From Eucalyptus grandis (taxonomy: Eukaryota; Streptophyta; Magnoliopsida; Myrtales; Myrtaceae), in NCBI RefSeq assembly GCF_016545825.1, contig NC_052621.1:6968199-7032198 (forward strand): 64,000 nucleotides of DNA, given 5' to 3'. The translations under genes and the position numbers were made by a program. Position 1 is the stretch's first letter. The number at the start of each line of letters is the position of its first letter. Shown piece by piece: positions 1 through 10,360 of this stretch. The notes beneath the pieces were generated by a model, which worked only from the letters and a program-made list of their open reading frames with translations, was not told the DNA's origin and made no database searches.

Positions 1-122
1 TTGATGACAATAAGGATTCAAGTCTTCCGTCTGCGGTAGAGCGAGATATGGGAATCTCTTCTTATGGTTATTGATAATCATACGTGTCCATTGGTTCCTG
101 CAAATATCACCCGAATGGTCGG
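1..122 (-). other. Sequence beyond the open kinase frame, unassigned
   Basis: Minus-strand sequence directly downstream of the TAG that ends the kinase-domain fragment. No frame continues with recognisable kinase residues (the expected step after the ATP-binding lysine would be the alpha-C helix region). One frame stays open to the window edge but resembles nothing I know. It could be an intron, a rearrangement breakpoint or inserted DNA; the window ends before this can be settled. Confidence 0.4.
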
Positions 123-443
123 CTAATTGGAAATCCTTTTTACCACAACAGCGTCACCAGAACGATTCTCGATAATAGTGTGTACTGTCCCTGACCCGCA
201 ACTTCTGATCACATTATGCTCCTTTAATCCCGACAGAACATTCGATTCTGAAAAATTCGAACTTTGGAATGGAGTCTGTTTTGGAGTTGAATCAAACCCA
301 TCTCTCTTCTTTCGGAAAGCTCTGATTGTGAATATCGCCACCATCAAAACGAGTATCGCCACAGCAATGGCCAAGAGCACAATCAAGGCAAGTCTGGTCA
401 GCCAGCTTTTGCTCCTTCTACGGGGATTGAGAATTGCAGACAT
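123..443 (-). pseudogene. Membrane and kinase-start segment of the LRR receptor kinase
   Basis: This 106-residue frame continues the LRR ectodomain upstream, but in a different reading frame. It shows a basic stop-transfer start (RRRSKSW), one membrane segment at about residues 14-42 rich in L, I, V and A, a juxtamembrane stretch, and the start of a Ser/Thr kinase domain: a glycine-loop-like IRSCGSGTV and the ATP-lysine context VVVKRI. The frame then ends at TAG three codons after the lysine. The join to the ectodomain lies in a CCCC run near 421-424, where one fewer C would restore continuity; an assembly homopolymer error or a real frameshift are both possible. The kinase catalytic core (HRD, DFG) is not in the window. 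As it stands the locus could encode only a secreted ectodomain. Confidence 0.8.
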
Positions 444-2319
444 TGAGCCTCATGAATGAATTGGCTGCACAGAGGCCCGGGTTGTCCAGGAAACTGGCAT
501 CGTACATGGCGTTCTCTAACTCGTTTGGGATTCGTCCACTGAGGCGATTGGAGGATAAATTGAGAAGGTTCAGATTCAGCTGGCCGATTTCAGGAGGAAT
601 CAAGCCAGACAGTTGGTTTTCGGACAGGTCCAACTGCGTGAGTACTGGTAGAAGACCAATTTTGCTAGGAATCGGTCCTGACAATTGATTGTGACTAAGA
701 TTTAGAGTGCTCAAGGAGTTCCACGAAACAATAGCTGTAGGAAGGTTTCCAGAGAGCCCGTTCTGACCGAGCAAAAGCCTCGTCAGCTTAGGAAGCTCGG
801 TCAATTCAGTCGGAACCGTGCCACTGAGGAGGTTATTACTGGCATCAAACACCACCAAGTTCCTCCACGAAGACACCATGCTCGGAATCTTCCCGAAGAA
901 TTTGTTTTTGCTCATTTCGATCCGAGTGAGGTTTGGGGACAGCTCCTCAGGGAGCTCGCCAGTTAATCCATTACCACTCAAGATCAAAACCGTCAAGTTC
1001 CAGGACATCCAGAGTCCTCCAGGCACATTGCCGGTGAATCCATTGTTGTTCAACATCACGATGGACAAAGTACTGCAATTTCCAAGTGACTTGGGCAACT
1101 CCCCGCTGAGATTGTTGTCCATGACGGCCAACCCGAACATCGTGCCGCCATGGCACAGTTGTTCGGGCAATGCACCAGTCAAGCTGTTGAAGGCCACTTC
1201 GAATCTTCTGAGTGGGGAAAACTTGCCGAAGTCCGGGGGGATCATGCCCGATAGATTGTTGTTGGACAGCCTGACATCAGACAAAGCAGGAAGACGCCCG
1301 ATGCCTTCCGGGATTCCACCAGATAATTGATTGAACTGCAAACTCAAGATGGATAGATTCTTGAGCTTCCCAAAATCTTCAGGTATGTTCCCTGTCAAGT
1401 TATTAAAAGACAGATCGATCACGCTCAGGTTCACGGCGCTCACTGACTGAGGGATCAACCCGGACACGTTGGTCGTGTACACGTACAACTTGCTCAAGTT
1501 CCTCAGAGTAAAAATGCTGCCCGGGATCTCTCCCGTCAGTAGATTCCTCCCCAAATCCAAGTGCTCAAGAGCCTCCATATTCCCAATCGTCTCTGGGATT
1601 TCACCAATCAGGTTCGTCTGCACCATCGAGAAAAACCGCAGCTTCTTCAGGGCGGTAAAGTTCTGCGGTAGTTGTGATGGCACAAACTTGTCGTTGTACT
1701 CGAGCCTCAGTTCTTCGAGATCAGACAGGCCAAAAATCTCTTCAGGGTAAGTGCCATTGTACTCGAACTGGTAAAGGTGAAGGATCCTCAGCCTCCGCAG
1801 CCTCACAATCGATGCTGGGACATCGAATGAGAAGCTGTTGGCGGCAAGAATCAGGACCTGAAGATTGGCCATCCGGTCGATGTCGGATGGAATAGGACCT
1901 TCGAAGTAATTCTGGGACAGGTCGAGGTACACGAGCTTGGAACAGTTGTAGAGAACAGTGGGAAACCCTCCAGGAATGTTGTTGTAGGAGATGTCGAGCT
2001 TGGTCAGATTCTTGAGGTCGCAGATGAATGGGGGGATCGAATAATTTATGTTCAGGTTGACAAGATTGAGCTCCGTGATCGAGCCTTCTTGGCATGTGAT
2101 CTCAGGCCATGTGCAGTGGGAGGATGAATTGGAGGCGACCCAGTGGTCGAGGGAAGATGGGTCTTGCCAGGATTGCCTCAGCTTCAACAGGACTTTCTGT
2201 TCTTGATCTTGGATTTGAGACTCTGCAACATTGGAGAGGAAGCACAGGAAGACGAGACAGGGGATGTACGAGAGGAAGAAGATGTAAATATGAGGAAGTG
2301 ATGGGGTCGGTCTCGGCAT
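418..2319 (-). CDS. LRR receptor-like kinase, ectodomain (subfamily XI type)
   Basis: A 633-residue frame with a hydrophobic signal peptide (about residues 10-34), an N-terminal LRR cap with CTWPEITC, about 20 plant-type extracellular LRRs (LxxLxLxxNxLxGxIP) across residues 80-600, and a C-terminal cap pair (GLCAANSF, then LNVC). The order and signature phrases (GGFPTVLYNCSKLVYLDLSQN, RRFEVAFNSLTG) are those of the HAESA-like/At5g25930 group of subfamily XI, receptors that bind secreted peptides at the plasma membrane and signal through an intracellular kinase. The start is the first ATG before the signal peptide. There is no intron in the LRR part, as usual for the group. The frame stops at TAG where the membrane segment should follow, so the full receptor is broken or the assembly has an indel. 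The exact ligand cannot be inferred. Confidence 0.88.
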   Translation of the reverse strand: MPRPTPSLPHIYIFFLSYIPCLVFLCFLSNVAESQIQDQEQKVLLKLRQSWQDPSSLDHWVASNSSSHCTWPEITCQEGSITELNLVNLNINYSIPPFICDLKNLTKLDISYNNIPGGFPTVLYNCSKLVYLDLSQNYFEGPIPSDIDRMANLQVLILAANSFSFDVPASIVRLRRLRILHLYQFEYNGTYPEEIFGLSDLEELRLEYNDKFVPSQLPQNFTALKKLRFFSMVQTNLIGEIPETIGNMEALEHLDLGRNLLTGEIPGSIFTLRNLSKLYVYTTNVSGLIPQSVSAVNLSVIDLSFNNLTGNIPEDFGKLKNLSILSLQFNQLSGGIPEGIGRLPALSDVRLSNNNLSGMIPPDFGKFSPLRRFEVAFNSLTGALPEQLCHGGTMFGLAVMDNNLSGELPKSLGNCSTLSIVMLNNNGFTGNVPGGLWMSWNLTVLILSGNGLTGELPEELSPNLTRIEMSKNKFFGKIPSMVSSWRNLVVFDASNNLLSGTVPTELTELPKLTRLLLGQNGLSGNLPTAIVSWNSLSTLNLSHNQLSGPIPSKIGLLPVLTQLDLSENQLSGLIPPEIGQLNLNLLNLSSNRLSGRIPNELENAMYDASFLDNPGLCAANSFMRLNVCNSQSP

Positions 2320-2580
2320 AATTGGAGGTCGTTCAGAGTCTTTTCTGGTTAGGGAGACTCTCCGGTGTTGAAGCTAGAGATGTATCAGCTCAACATGAAG
2401 CAAGACGTGTTGGTTTGCTCTCGCTTATCGCTGGGCAGAGCCCCCAAGGTTTTTAACCTCGTTTCAAAGCGCCAAAATTTGGTGGGTCCTATTTACCAAA
2501 AAAAAAAAAAAAAAAAGAGAGAGAGAGAAATGGTGGGGTCCTGATGTAATATTTTGCCTTGTTTACAATTGTAAAAAAGC
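2320..2580. other. Upstream region of the receptor gene with A-run and (GA)n
   Basis: Upstream of the minus-strand receptor start. A run of about 19 A (2498-2516) followed by (GA)6 (2517-2528) is a simple repeat, plausibly the tail of an old retroposed sequence or an ordinary promoter microsatellite. I see no convincing TATA box at the expected distance from 2319. Confidence 0.5.
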
Positions 2581-2937
2581 TTAATACTACGAAAAGTCTC
2601 AAACAGGTACATTAATAATAAATTTATCATAAACTAATTTTTTTATCACCAAAAACCTAGAAATTAGTACACATGTGACATATTTACCTTATGTTAACTT
2701 CCATCAAATATTATTGTTAAATTTCTGATTTAGATGCGACATCAGGTCCAGTAGATCAATTAACGAGTTAATACAATGAAAAATCCTAAACTAGTGCATC
2801 AATAACAAATTTACCCAGATTTATACACCTTTAACAAATTTATATCAAATTAACTATTGGGTCACTAAAAATCCCAAATTAGTAAACGTGACACAATTAT
2901 TCTTTGTTTATATTACCGTTAAATTGCCGACTTAGAT
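2581..2937. repeat. Tandem repeat monomers 1 and 2 (part)
   Basis: Two adjacent units share the order TTAATAC, AAAATCC(T/C)AAACTAG, AATAAATTTA, CACCAAAAA or CACTAAAAATCCC, AAATTAGTA, GTGACA, TTGTTAAAT or CGTTAAATT, GA(T/C)TTAGAT, then AACGAG. Monomer 1 is 2581-2767 (187 bp). Monomer 2 starts at 2768 and is cut at 2937 by the LTR that begins at 2938; its tail resumes after 14653. Similar AT-rich units are known to me as dispersed repeats in Myrtaceae, from memory and unverified. Confidence 0.75.
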
Positions 2938-4681
2938 TGTCACGTCCCAAGCTTCGAGCACGTGAACATCCCTCGATGGTCAATAGAATTGCGATGTTCT
3001 CAGGACGTATCGCCGACCCATTCATTTTATGCACATGCAAAAGCGAACTAATAAACCCCAAACAACAAACAATCACACGGGATAGAAAAGCAGGCCAACC
3101 AATTAACACAAACCACACTTTATAAACACATCTGGTTTATATACAAAAGATCTAGACCCTGCAAATATATATACATAAGTCTATATCAAAAAGAGTTACT
3201 AAGCCATCTAAACTCCGGACTCTCTAGTCTCGGGCTCCAAGTCCTCCACAACACCATCAAGGGTGTCAATATTCATAGGATGCCCTCTTTCCCACTCCCC
3301 GGTCCAGATGGTAGGCCCGTCAAAACCCTGCAGGGGACCCTCCTGAGCCCCATTAAGATAGTTGACGAACCACACTCTGAAGTGATGGGGTACCCAGTGA
3401 GATAAGCCATCATCAACCTAAATAATTGACTCAACTAACTCACAGGTTGGATTGGTCCCGGGAATTGGGTAATAGGAGTCCTTAAAATCTACCTCCTACA
3501 AAACCCCAACACGAATGTATCGCGCCTCCATCTAAGGACTTGTAAAATTTAACCACAACAGAGTGAGACAAAGTCTCAACGAGTCCACACCCTAAACCCC
3601 AATTAGGAGGAGAATTCACCTAGAGGTAGCCTAGACACACATCATATAAGACTTACCTCACCTTAGAACCTCCATGTACATTAATACAACTCATATAACA
3701 TATGCATACAATCAATGGACCCAATAATTGGAACACTTCACTTTCATATATCAATCAATCACAGGGGTCCCGATTATAAGGTCAAATCGTTATAACACGT
3801 CACATTTCGTGCCACACAATTCTGTCCCATAATCAGGCGCGGCTATTTCAATCACTCAAGCGTGTTCCAATTAATTACGACCTAACGGCCATGGCCAACT
3901 CAATAGTCGGTAGTCATCCGGCATAACCGGGTGTCGTCTCACTCCATCAAGCACGACAACATCTAGAACTCCCGCCTAGATGGCATCCCAAAAAGTGACA
4001 GCAGTTCGGCCTCCACCGCGACTGGCTTCTGAACTCCTGCCGAGCATCCGATAAAATTGGGCATCGTCCTCAGACTCTCGCTGGGTGACAATTTCTAATA
4101 GTAACCACACGCACATTCACACTTGGCCAGAAATATCATGCTTTACACTCAAATACTTCCATTTCAAATAAAGGATTTGGCCAATTTTCTTTATATTAAA
4201 AACGATCGGTAAAATAATTGTGTGTTGTCACACAGTCAAATTGAACCATAAAATGTGATATACTCTACTTTCAAAATTCCACGATTTTATATAGTATATA
4301 AAATCTTTTTGGCGTCAAAACCCAACATCCGATATTTTTCTAATTAAATACCAAAAATTCATATTTTTAAAATAATAAATAAATAAAATCATCATCGAGC
4401 ACTCAATTGCATAAATTGACTATTAATTTCACAAACCAATACAATCATGACAATCAACATAAAATTCTAACAATCGGCTATCCCAAAGTATAATATACGC
4501 TAATTAATAATTAATTAAATAAATTACAAAATTATTTAATTAAACCCTTAATTAATATGCATAAACTAATCTAACCACCTAATTGGACTAATTAACTAAT
4601 CTAACTAGGATAAGCACATTACACTAATTAGGCTAATCAACCACCTAATTAATCTAACTAACTAACTAAATAACTAATTAC

Positions 4682-5610
4682 TGATATTGCTAATATGAGT
4701 ACCTAGAGGGGGGTGAATAGGTGCCTAAACAATTTATCGATATACGGAAGCGATTCTTAACATATGATAGAAAGTAAATTCTCTCTTAATTAACAAAATG
4801 AAATACGATTGAGATAGAGAGAGTGAGGAAGAGAAAATTGAACACGGGATTTATAGTGGTTCGGCTTATTCCAAGCCTACGTCCACTCTTCCGCACCGAT
4901 GTTGCACCGGCTGGATTTCACTATGATCAAAAGAGAAGTTACAGCACAGCTTTGCCTTGATTCCACAGTGTAGATGTTTTACCACACCTCCTCAAGGTCT
5001 CTCACAAATATAGACTCTCTTTTGTATACAAGTATTCGCTCAAAAGATTTATCTAAACAAATAGGAGCTTGAGACTTTGGAATTCTTCTATCGCGCACAC
5101 CTCGAACAGCTAAGAACGTCTTCCTTATATACTCCTTTATGCCATCATACCCGTTGTCACTTACCAAAGGAATTCCTCCAATCTACCCGTTGGACGGAAT
5201 CAATTAGGAAGATTGTTCGAGCTATTAAAGGAACGTGTTGATAGCCCATCAATCCTGTTCGCCCATACAATCAGGATCTCGGTTTCCATAAGTAGAACCT
5301 TCCAATAATATTTAGATAATCATCGAATCTTCAGTCATTGAATCAATCTTGATCAATCAAAGGATTCTTATATGTCTTCTCCAACCACGAGATCTTCTCT
5401 AGATGATAAGGTTAAATCTGAACAAAACATCCAGTTAAGGATAACCTTTCTTCAACGGATTAGAGATCACAATGAGGATAGACTTTGAGTCTTGAGTCTC
5501 GGCTGTCCAGGAGTCTTCGAGACTTTACCCAACGAGTCTGCCGACCTTGGACTAGGCCCGATGGAAACGTTTTGTCAACTTCAAAACACTTCACGAAGAT
5601 TTCTCCAACA
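4682..5610 (-). repeat. 3' LTR of the Sirevirus-like element
   Basis: Starts TGATATTGC and ends TCTCCAACA in plus coordinates; on the coding strand it begins TGTTGGAGA. It is nearly colinear with 12124-13053. A TATA-like GTATATAAG lies around 5124-5134 on the minus strand. A small block near 4895-4910 differs from the partner LTR (a Leu/His-type sequence swap of about 15 bp), so the pair has diverged by point changes and small indels. Confidence 0.92.
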
Positions 5611-5628
5611 ATCTCCCCTTTTTGATGA
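5611..5628 (-). other. Polypurine tract of the Sirevirus-like element
   Basis: On the minus strand the sequence just before the 3' LTR reads ATCAAAAAGGGGAGAT, a typical copia PPT that primes plus-strand DNA synthesis. An equivalent tract abuts the LTR at 41273. Confidence 0.85.
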
Positions 5629-5989
5629 TAACAAAACCTTCCTGATTTGGATAACTTTGACCTGCAAAACATTTCTCAAACACATATGCATATCTTATAG
5701 AGATGAATGACTAAAAGATTAACACTAGAATCTGCAACCACAGAAAATAGGTTAGTCTAGTATATAATAAAACCATCCATAAGATATCAATACTTGTCAA
5801 TAGAAGCAGTCAAGTCCAAGTCTAGTTCAGATCTCATCCAGACACAAAACAAAGTCAAAGTCTGTCAAAAACAGTTAAACAACAACAACACAATCCAACA
5901 AACAGTTAAAAATGATTGAAAGTTTTTGATCAAATCATGCATCTCTCCCCCTTTTGTCATCATTAAAAAGGATGAGATGAAGTCTTGGG

Positions 5990-7592
5990 AATGCGGACAA
6001 GCTGGAAATCTTCCATAGATCGAACGATGCCTTCCAGCCTTTTAAAGTCTTCCTTCAGCCGTACAACCTCCTCACTCTTGGCATTGGCCCGATTCGAATA
6101 GAGAGGGCTTGCATCTTATCATTCAATGAACAGGAAGAAGCTTGACTTTCATTCTTCAAACTTTGAACTTCGCATCCCAAGGCATAAATCGACCTTTCAT
6201 CTCTAAGAGAAGATCCATGATTCTCGCGAAAATCTGCTCCATTATCGGTCCGAGTACTTGCTTCGGCTCGATCTGCGAAGATGGTAGATCGCATAGTCTT
6301 GCGAGATTTGGTGATGACACTTCATGACCTTCTTCTGGAAACCGAGATGCATAAACATCTTACGGGTCTGCGGGCGAGCGGCGACTCCTTCACTTGCATC
6401 GGGATATGAAGACGTCACTCCTTTCTCCCGATCTCCCCCGTTTCCATGCCTACGGTGGAGAAGAGATTTCCTCGGGTTCTCCTTCTTCTCTTGTTTCTTC
6501 TTCAGTCTTTCTTTCTCTGCTTCTTGCTCTGCTTCTCTTTCTTCTTCTTCCTTCTCCTCTGCTTCTTTCGTCTTTTGTTCCGATTCTTTCACGTGGAACA
6601 GACGACCTAAATTCCTCAAAGCCATTGCGAGAGATGGTGATGTCATCATCATCATCTTCATCCTCAACGAGGAGAGCTCTTCTTTTCTTTGATGAAGCGC
6701 CATGGGCTCCTTCCCTTTTCTCTTAGCGCAGAAGAGAATTGATGAGATTTGGTAGGAGTCTTCTCCTTGAATTTCTCCAATTCCTTGCTTAGTTCCTTCG
6801 AGACGCATTTTGGTCACCATTTTCAGTCCTACCACCATATGATCGCATGATCGAACACAAAAGATTTGCGGAGGCTGAATATTCGGATGTCGAATAACTT
6901 CGTAACAAGGCTTGGGTAAGGGAGTTGACCTCTTGTCCTTCATCACGCTCTATACATGTGAAACATAACAGTATGAGGGAGAGAAAACTTCTTACCACAG
7001 AGGATGGCATACATCAACTTTGCCTCAGAACTTGAAACATCGGTTTTGGAAGTTGATTTCAGCAGAAGGCAATTGATCACAATCTTGTGAAGCAAGATGT
7101 TGAATGCATTCATCCGTGAGTAGGTGATCTTCTCATCTGTTCTCCTGTCCTTCACCAGTTCAAGTGTAGCCCCAGCAATGGAAACTTTGATTGGTTGATA
7201 TCTGCCTCTCTCAACTTCTAACACATGGGGTCTGCATCCTCGATGATTTCTTCTTGATGCTGTTGAACACCGCCTTGAGGACTAGATGGAGGAGACTGAC
7301 GCTGCTGAGAATGTTGTGGGCTCGGATGCTGATCTCGGAGTAACTTCATCTTCGCAAGATCGAAGTGCGTAGGCCCCTCACTCATTCTCTGTGGTCCCCC
7401 CGCTTGCGATTCTTGAGGACTTTCGTGAAGATGACATCTTTCTCGGTGTTTGGAAGATTCCTTGCTTGACTTTCCCAGAAAAGATGAAAACTTTTTGAAG
7501 ATTGAGCGAAGAAGACAAACGGAAATTGAGGATCGATGCTTTCTAGGGTTTTTGAGAGAAAAGTGAATAGAAAAGTGAAGAGAAATCGACAA
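5990..7592 (-). pseudogene. Accessory (env-like position) ORF downstream of copia pol
   Basis: Between the RNase H end and the 3' LTR, the minus strand carries a coding-like region in at least three frame pieces (7592-7218, 7224-6943, 6946-6242, and a coiled-coil tail near 6294-6055). The middle piece (NAFNILLHKIVINCLLL, then AKLMYAILCGKKFSLPH) followed by PLPKPCYEVI resembles the 'putative plant transposon protein' domain often found in plant TE ORFs. The 6946-6242 part has a strongly charged E/K-rich coiled coil of about 40 residues. Sireviruses are known to carry an extra, env-like ORF here. No signal peptide or clear membrane anchor is visible, so an envelope role is not supported by this sequence. 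Confidence 0.6.
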
Positions 7593-7628
7593 AGGTACAA
7601 TCGGTTAAAAAGAAGAGTAAACAAACCG

Positions 7629-7872
7629 TCACAAAGGAAATAAAAATATGCCTTTTCAAAATAAGCTGTCTTTATCCGCAAAATAGTTATTTCAAAAATA
7701 ACTTCCCTTTTGAAAATGAATCGATGCAATATTTATGTTAATTAAATATAGCAACAATTTAAACACAAACGATGATCGTACATTTTCAAGATAAGATTGG
7801 AGAGAGAAAGACTTACGGTCGAAGGTCGAGCCAAGACAAGATAAAGTCTTGTTAGCCCGAGTCCGAAAGTCT
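7629..7872. other. Copia spacer between RNase H and accessory ORF
   Basis: AT-rich sequence between the stop of the RNase H frame and the start of the accessory region. No motif recognised. Confidence 0.4.
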
Positions 7873-9420
7873 TTAGACTTTGATATCCTCATATCTCAAA
7901 ATGTTGAGTCTGGACCGTATAGACTCAAATTGATTTTTCTCCAAAGGCTTTGTGAATATATCCGCCGCTTGATTCTTTGAGTCAACAAATTGAATTGAAA
8001 CATCTCCATTTTGAACATGGTCTCTTATAAAGTGATGTCGAATCTCTATATGCTTTGCTCTTGAGTGGAGAATTGGATTTTTGGTGAGGTTGATAGCGCT
8101 GGTGTTGTCGCAATTAATCTCCGTGCATGAGTCTTCAATTTCAAAGTCTCTTAGCTGTTGTTTTATCCATAGAATTTGCGAACAGCAGCTTCCAAGAGCT
8201 ACATACTGCTCTTCGTTGTTGAAAGAGACACGGTGCTTTGTTTCCTTGAAAACCAAGACACTCCCGCTTCAAGCAGCGGCAAGTTCTGAAGTGCTCTTTC
8301 TATCAACTCGCAACCGGCCGGATCTGCGTCGAATATCCCCGGGAAGATTAAAGTCTCCCTTCTTAGGATACCAAAGACCGATGCTTGATGATGAAGCGAC
8401 GTATTTAATGATGCGTTTCGCAGCACTGAGATGAGATTCTCTAGGATCTGATTGAAACCTAGCACAGATGCAAACACTCAACAAAATATCAGGTCTAGAG
8501 GCAGTAAGATAAAGAAGTGATCCAATAATGCTCCTGTACAGCTTTTGATCAACTTTCTTCCCTTCTTCATCTTTGTCTATCTTTAAAGAACTTGACATTG
8601 GAATGTCGACCTTTTGCACTTTTCCAGTCAAACCTTTTGACAAGATCAATAGCATATTTTTCTTGATAAATAAAAGTTCCTTCCTCCAATTGTTTTACTT
8701 GAAGACCAAGAAAAATGTTAATTCTCCCATCATACTCATTTCAAATTCATCCCGCATAGACTTAGAAAATTTCTTGCCTGATTCTCATTAGAGGATCCGA
8801 AAATAATGTCATCCACATATATTTGAACAAGTAAGAAACTTTTGTTTTCCTTCTTGATAAATAAGGTCGTATCTACTTTACCTTTGACAAAACCATTTTG
8901 AATTAAAAACTTACTCAATCTGTCGTACCAAGCCCGAGGTGCTTGCTTCAAACCATACAAAGCCTTTTCGATCAAGACCGAGTCCGCTTCTTTGGGTCTT
9001 CAAACCCCGGTGGTTGTTCCACATAAACTTCCTCATGGATAAATCCATTTAGGAAGGCGCTTTTGACGTCCATTTGGAATAACCTGAAATTCTTATAACA
9101 AGCAAACGCAAGTAATAGTCGAATAGCTTCTAACCTTGCCCTTTGGAGCGTAAGTCTCATCATAGTCTATTCCTTCTTCTTGCGTATATCCTTTGGCCAC
9201 GAGTCTTGCTTTATTTCGTACGACTTTTCCTTTCTCGTTCATCTTGTTTCGAAAACCCATTTAGCTCAAATAACGGTTTTACCTTTTGGTTTGGATGTCA
9301 ATTTCAGACATCGTTTATGCTGAACTCTGTCGAGCTCTTCTTGCATAGCTTCAATCCAGCTTTCATCGATAAAGCTTCTTCTATGCTCTTTGGTTCAATT
9401 TCGAAACGAGTGCCACGGAC
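7873..9420 (-). pseudogene. Copia reverse transcriptase and RNase H
   Basis: Read downward, the pieces give the integrase-RT linker (IEPKSIEEAL near 9395), RT blocks (FQMDVKSAFLNGFIHEEVYV, EQPPGFEDP at 9163-8972; ALYGLKQAPRAWYDRL and the catalytic YVDDIIFGS at 8975-8736), the connection with RSIIGSLLYLTASRPDI (8655-8269), and RNase H ending AADIFTKPLEKNQFESIRSR (8256-7873). This is the standard Ty1-copia order and would copy element RNA into DNA in virus-like particles. Several frameshifts (near 8972, 8736-8655 and 8260) and in-frame stops break it. The YVDD motif itself is intact. Confidence 0.88.
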
Positions 9421-9994
9421 TAGACTCTTCTCGCCTTTTGGATCCGGTGCGAATTCCTTCATTAATTTCGCCGATTATAAGATCTTTGGGATGACTAGAC
9501 TTATGCTTCCAGCTACTCGTTGATTTGTCTGGTTGATGATCTCTTTCTTTGTTTAGATCTTCACGAACATCTTGAAGCTGGTTTTCAGTAGTCGAGATGC
9601 TTCTTGAGTTGTAGACTTTGGAGGGTGCATGCGGTTCGGACTCTTCTTGATGAGTCGACTTGATTCATCTTGCGTTGAGTCTTGAAATTTGACATTCATT
9701 GACTCCTCCACATGGCTCTTCTTGTTATAGACTCTGTAGGCTTTGCTTGAAGTAGATATCCAAGGAAGATACCTTCATCTGATCTCTCTTCAAACTTACC
9801 AACTCGATCTGCTTTCCCAGAATACATGGAGTGCATGAATCAGTCTTTTGGTATGGCAATTTGGGTAGTCCTCGAACAAGCTGTTTTGAAGAAATTTTGG
9901 CTAATTGCTTCATGTTGACATGACCAAGCTTTTTGTGCCATAAGCTTGCTTCGTCTTGAATTGAGATAAGGCATTGCGATTCATTTGGTTTCAC
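9421..9994 (-). pseudogene. Copia integrase remnant, catalytic core deleted
   Basis: 9994-9780 encodes the GAG-pre-integrase zinc region (LWHKKLGHVNMKQL, TDSCTPCILGKQ). It runs at about 9780 straight into residues that normally lie C-terminal to the integrase core (DEGIFLGY, then SSKAYRVYNKKSHVEES in the adjacent frame). The DDE catalytic core of roughly 200 residues is therefore missing. A normal copia integrase inserts the cDNA; this copy could not. Below the junction the linker towards RT is degenerate. Confidence 0.8.
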
Positions 9995-10169
9995 ATCCGA
10001 AGATAGATATTTCCATGTCTTCGACCCATGAAAGACTGAGTAGAGTCTTTACGATTCCGAACATGTTCCTTCTTGAAAGAAGATCTTGAAACCAGTATCA
10101 CACAATTGACTAATGCTTGAGAAGATTGTAATTGAGTCCTTCCACTAAGGAAACATTACTTATTGTGAG

Positions 10170-10330
10170 AGTTCCAATTTTCACAGTTCCAAATCCCACA
10201 ATACTTCCTTTGTTTGTTTCCTCCAAATGAAACTTTTCCACCATTTACTTGAGCAATCTTTATAAAGCAATTTGAGTCTCCTGTCATGTGTCTTGAGCAT
10301 CCGCTTGTCAAGATACCATTTTACTGTTTC
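10170..10330 (-). pseudogene. Copia aspartic protease remnant
   Basis: The minus strand reads WYLD then, after a one-base shift, SGCSRHMTGDSNCF and VNGGKVSFGGN, the usual copia protease start (LDSGCSRHMTGD) and flap region. An extra base falls inside the D-S-G active-site triplet near 10308. A family protease would mature Gag-Pol; this one is inactive as read. Confidence 0.7.
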
Positions 10331-10360
10331 TTGACGGAGACCCGCATTTAAAATAAAGTC

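Noticed and set aside
434..1895. Plus-strand ORFs opposite the LRR gene
   Set aside because: Antisense shadows of the LRR repeats; they have no domain, and their leucine-rich look is inherited from the repeat periodicity.
6324..6726. Plus-strand ORFs rich in S and F opposite the copia accessory ORF
   Set aside because: Antisense of the E/K coiled-coil codons (GAA/AAG gives TTC/CTT), not independent genes.
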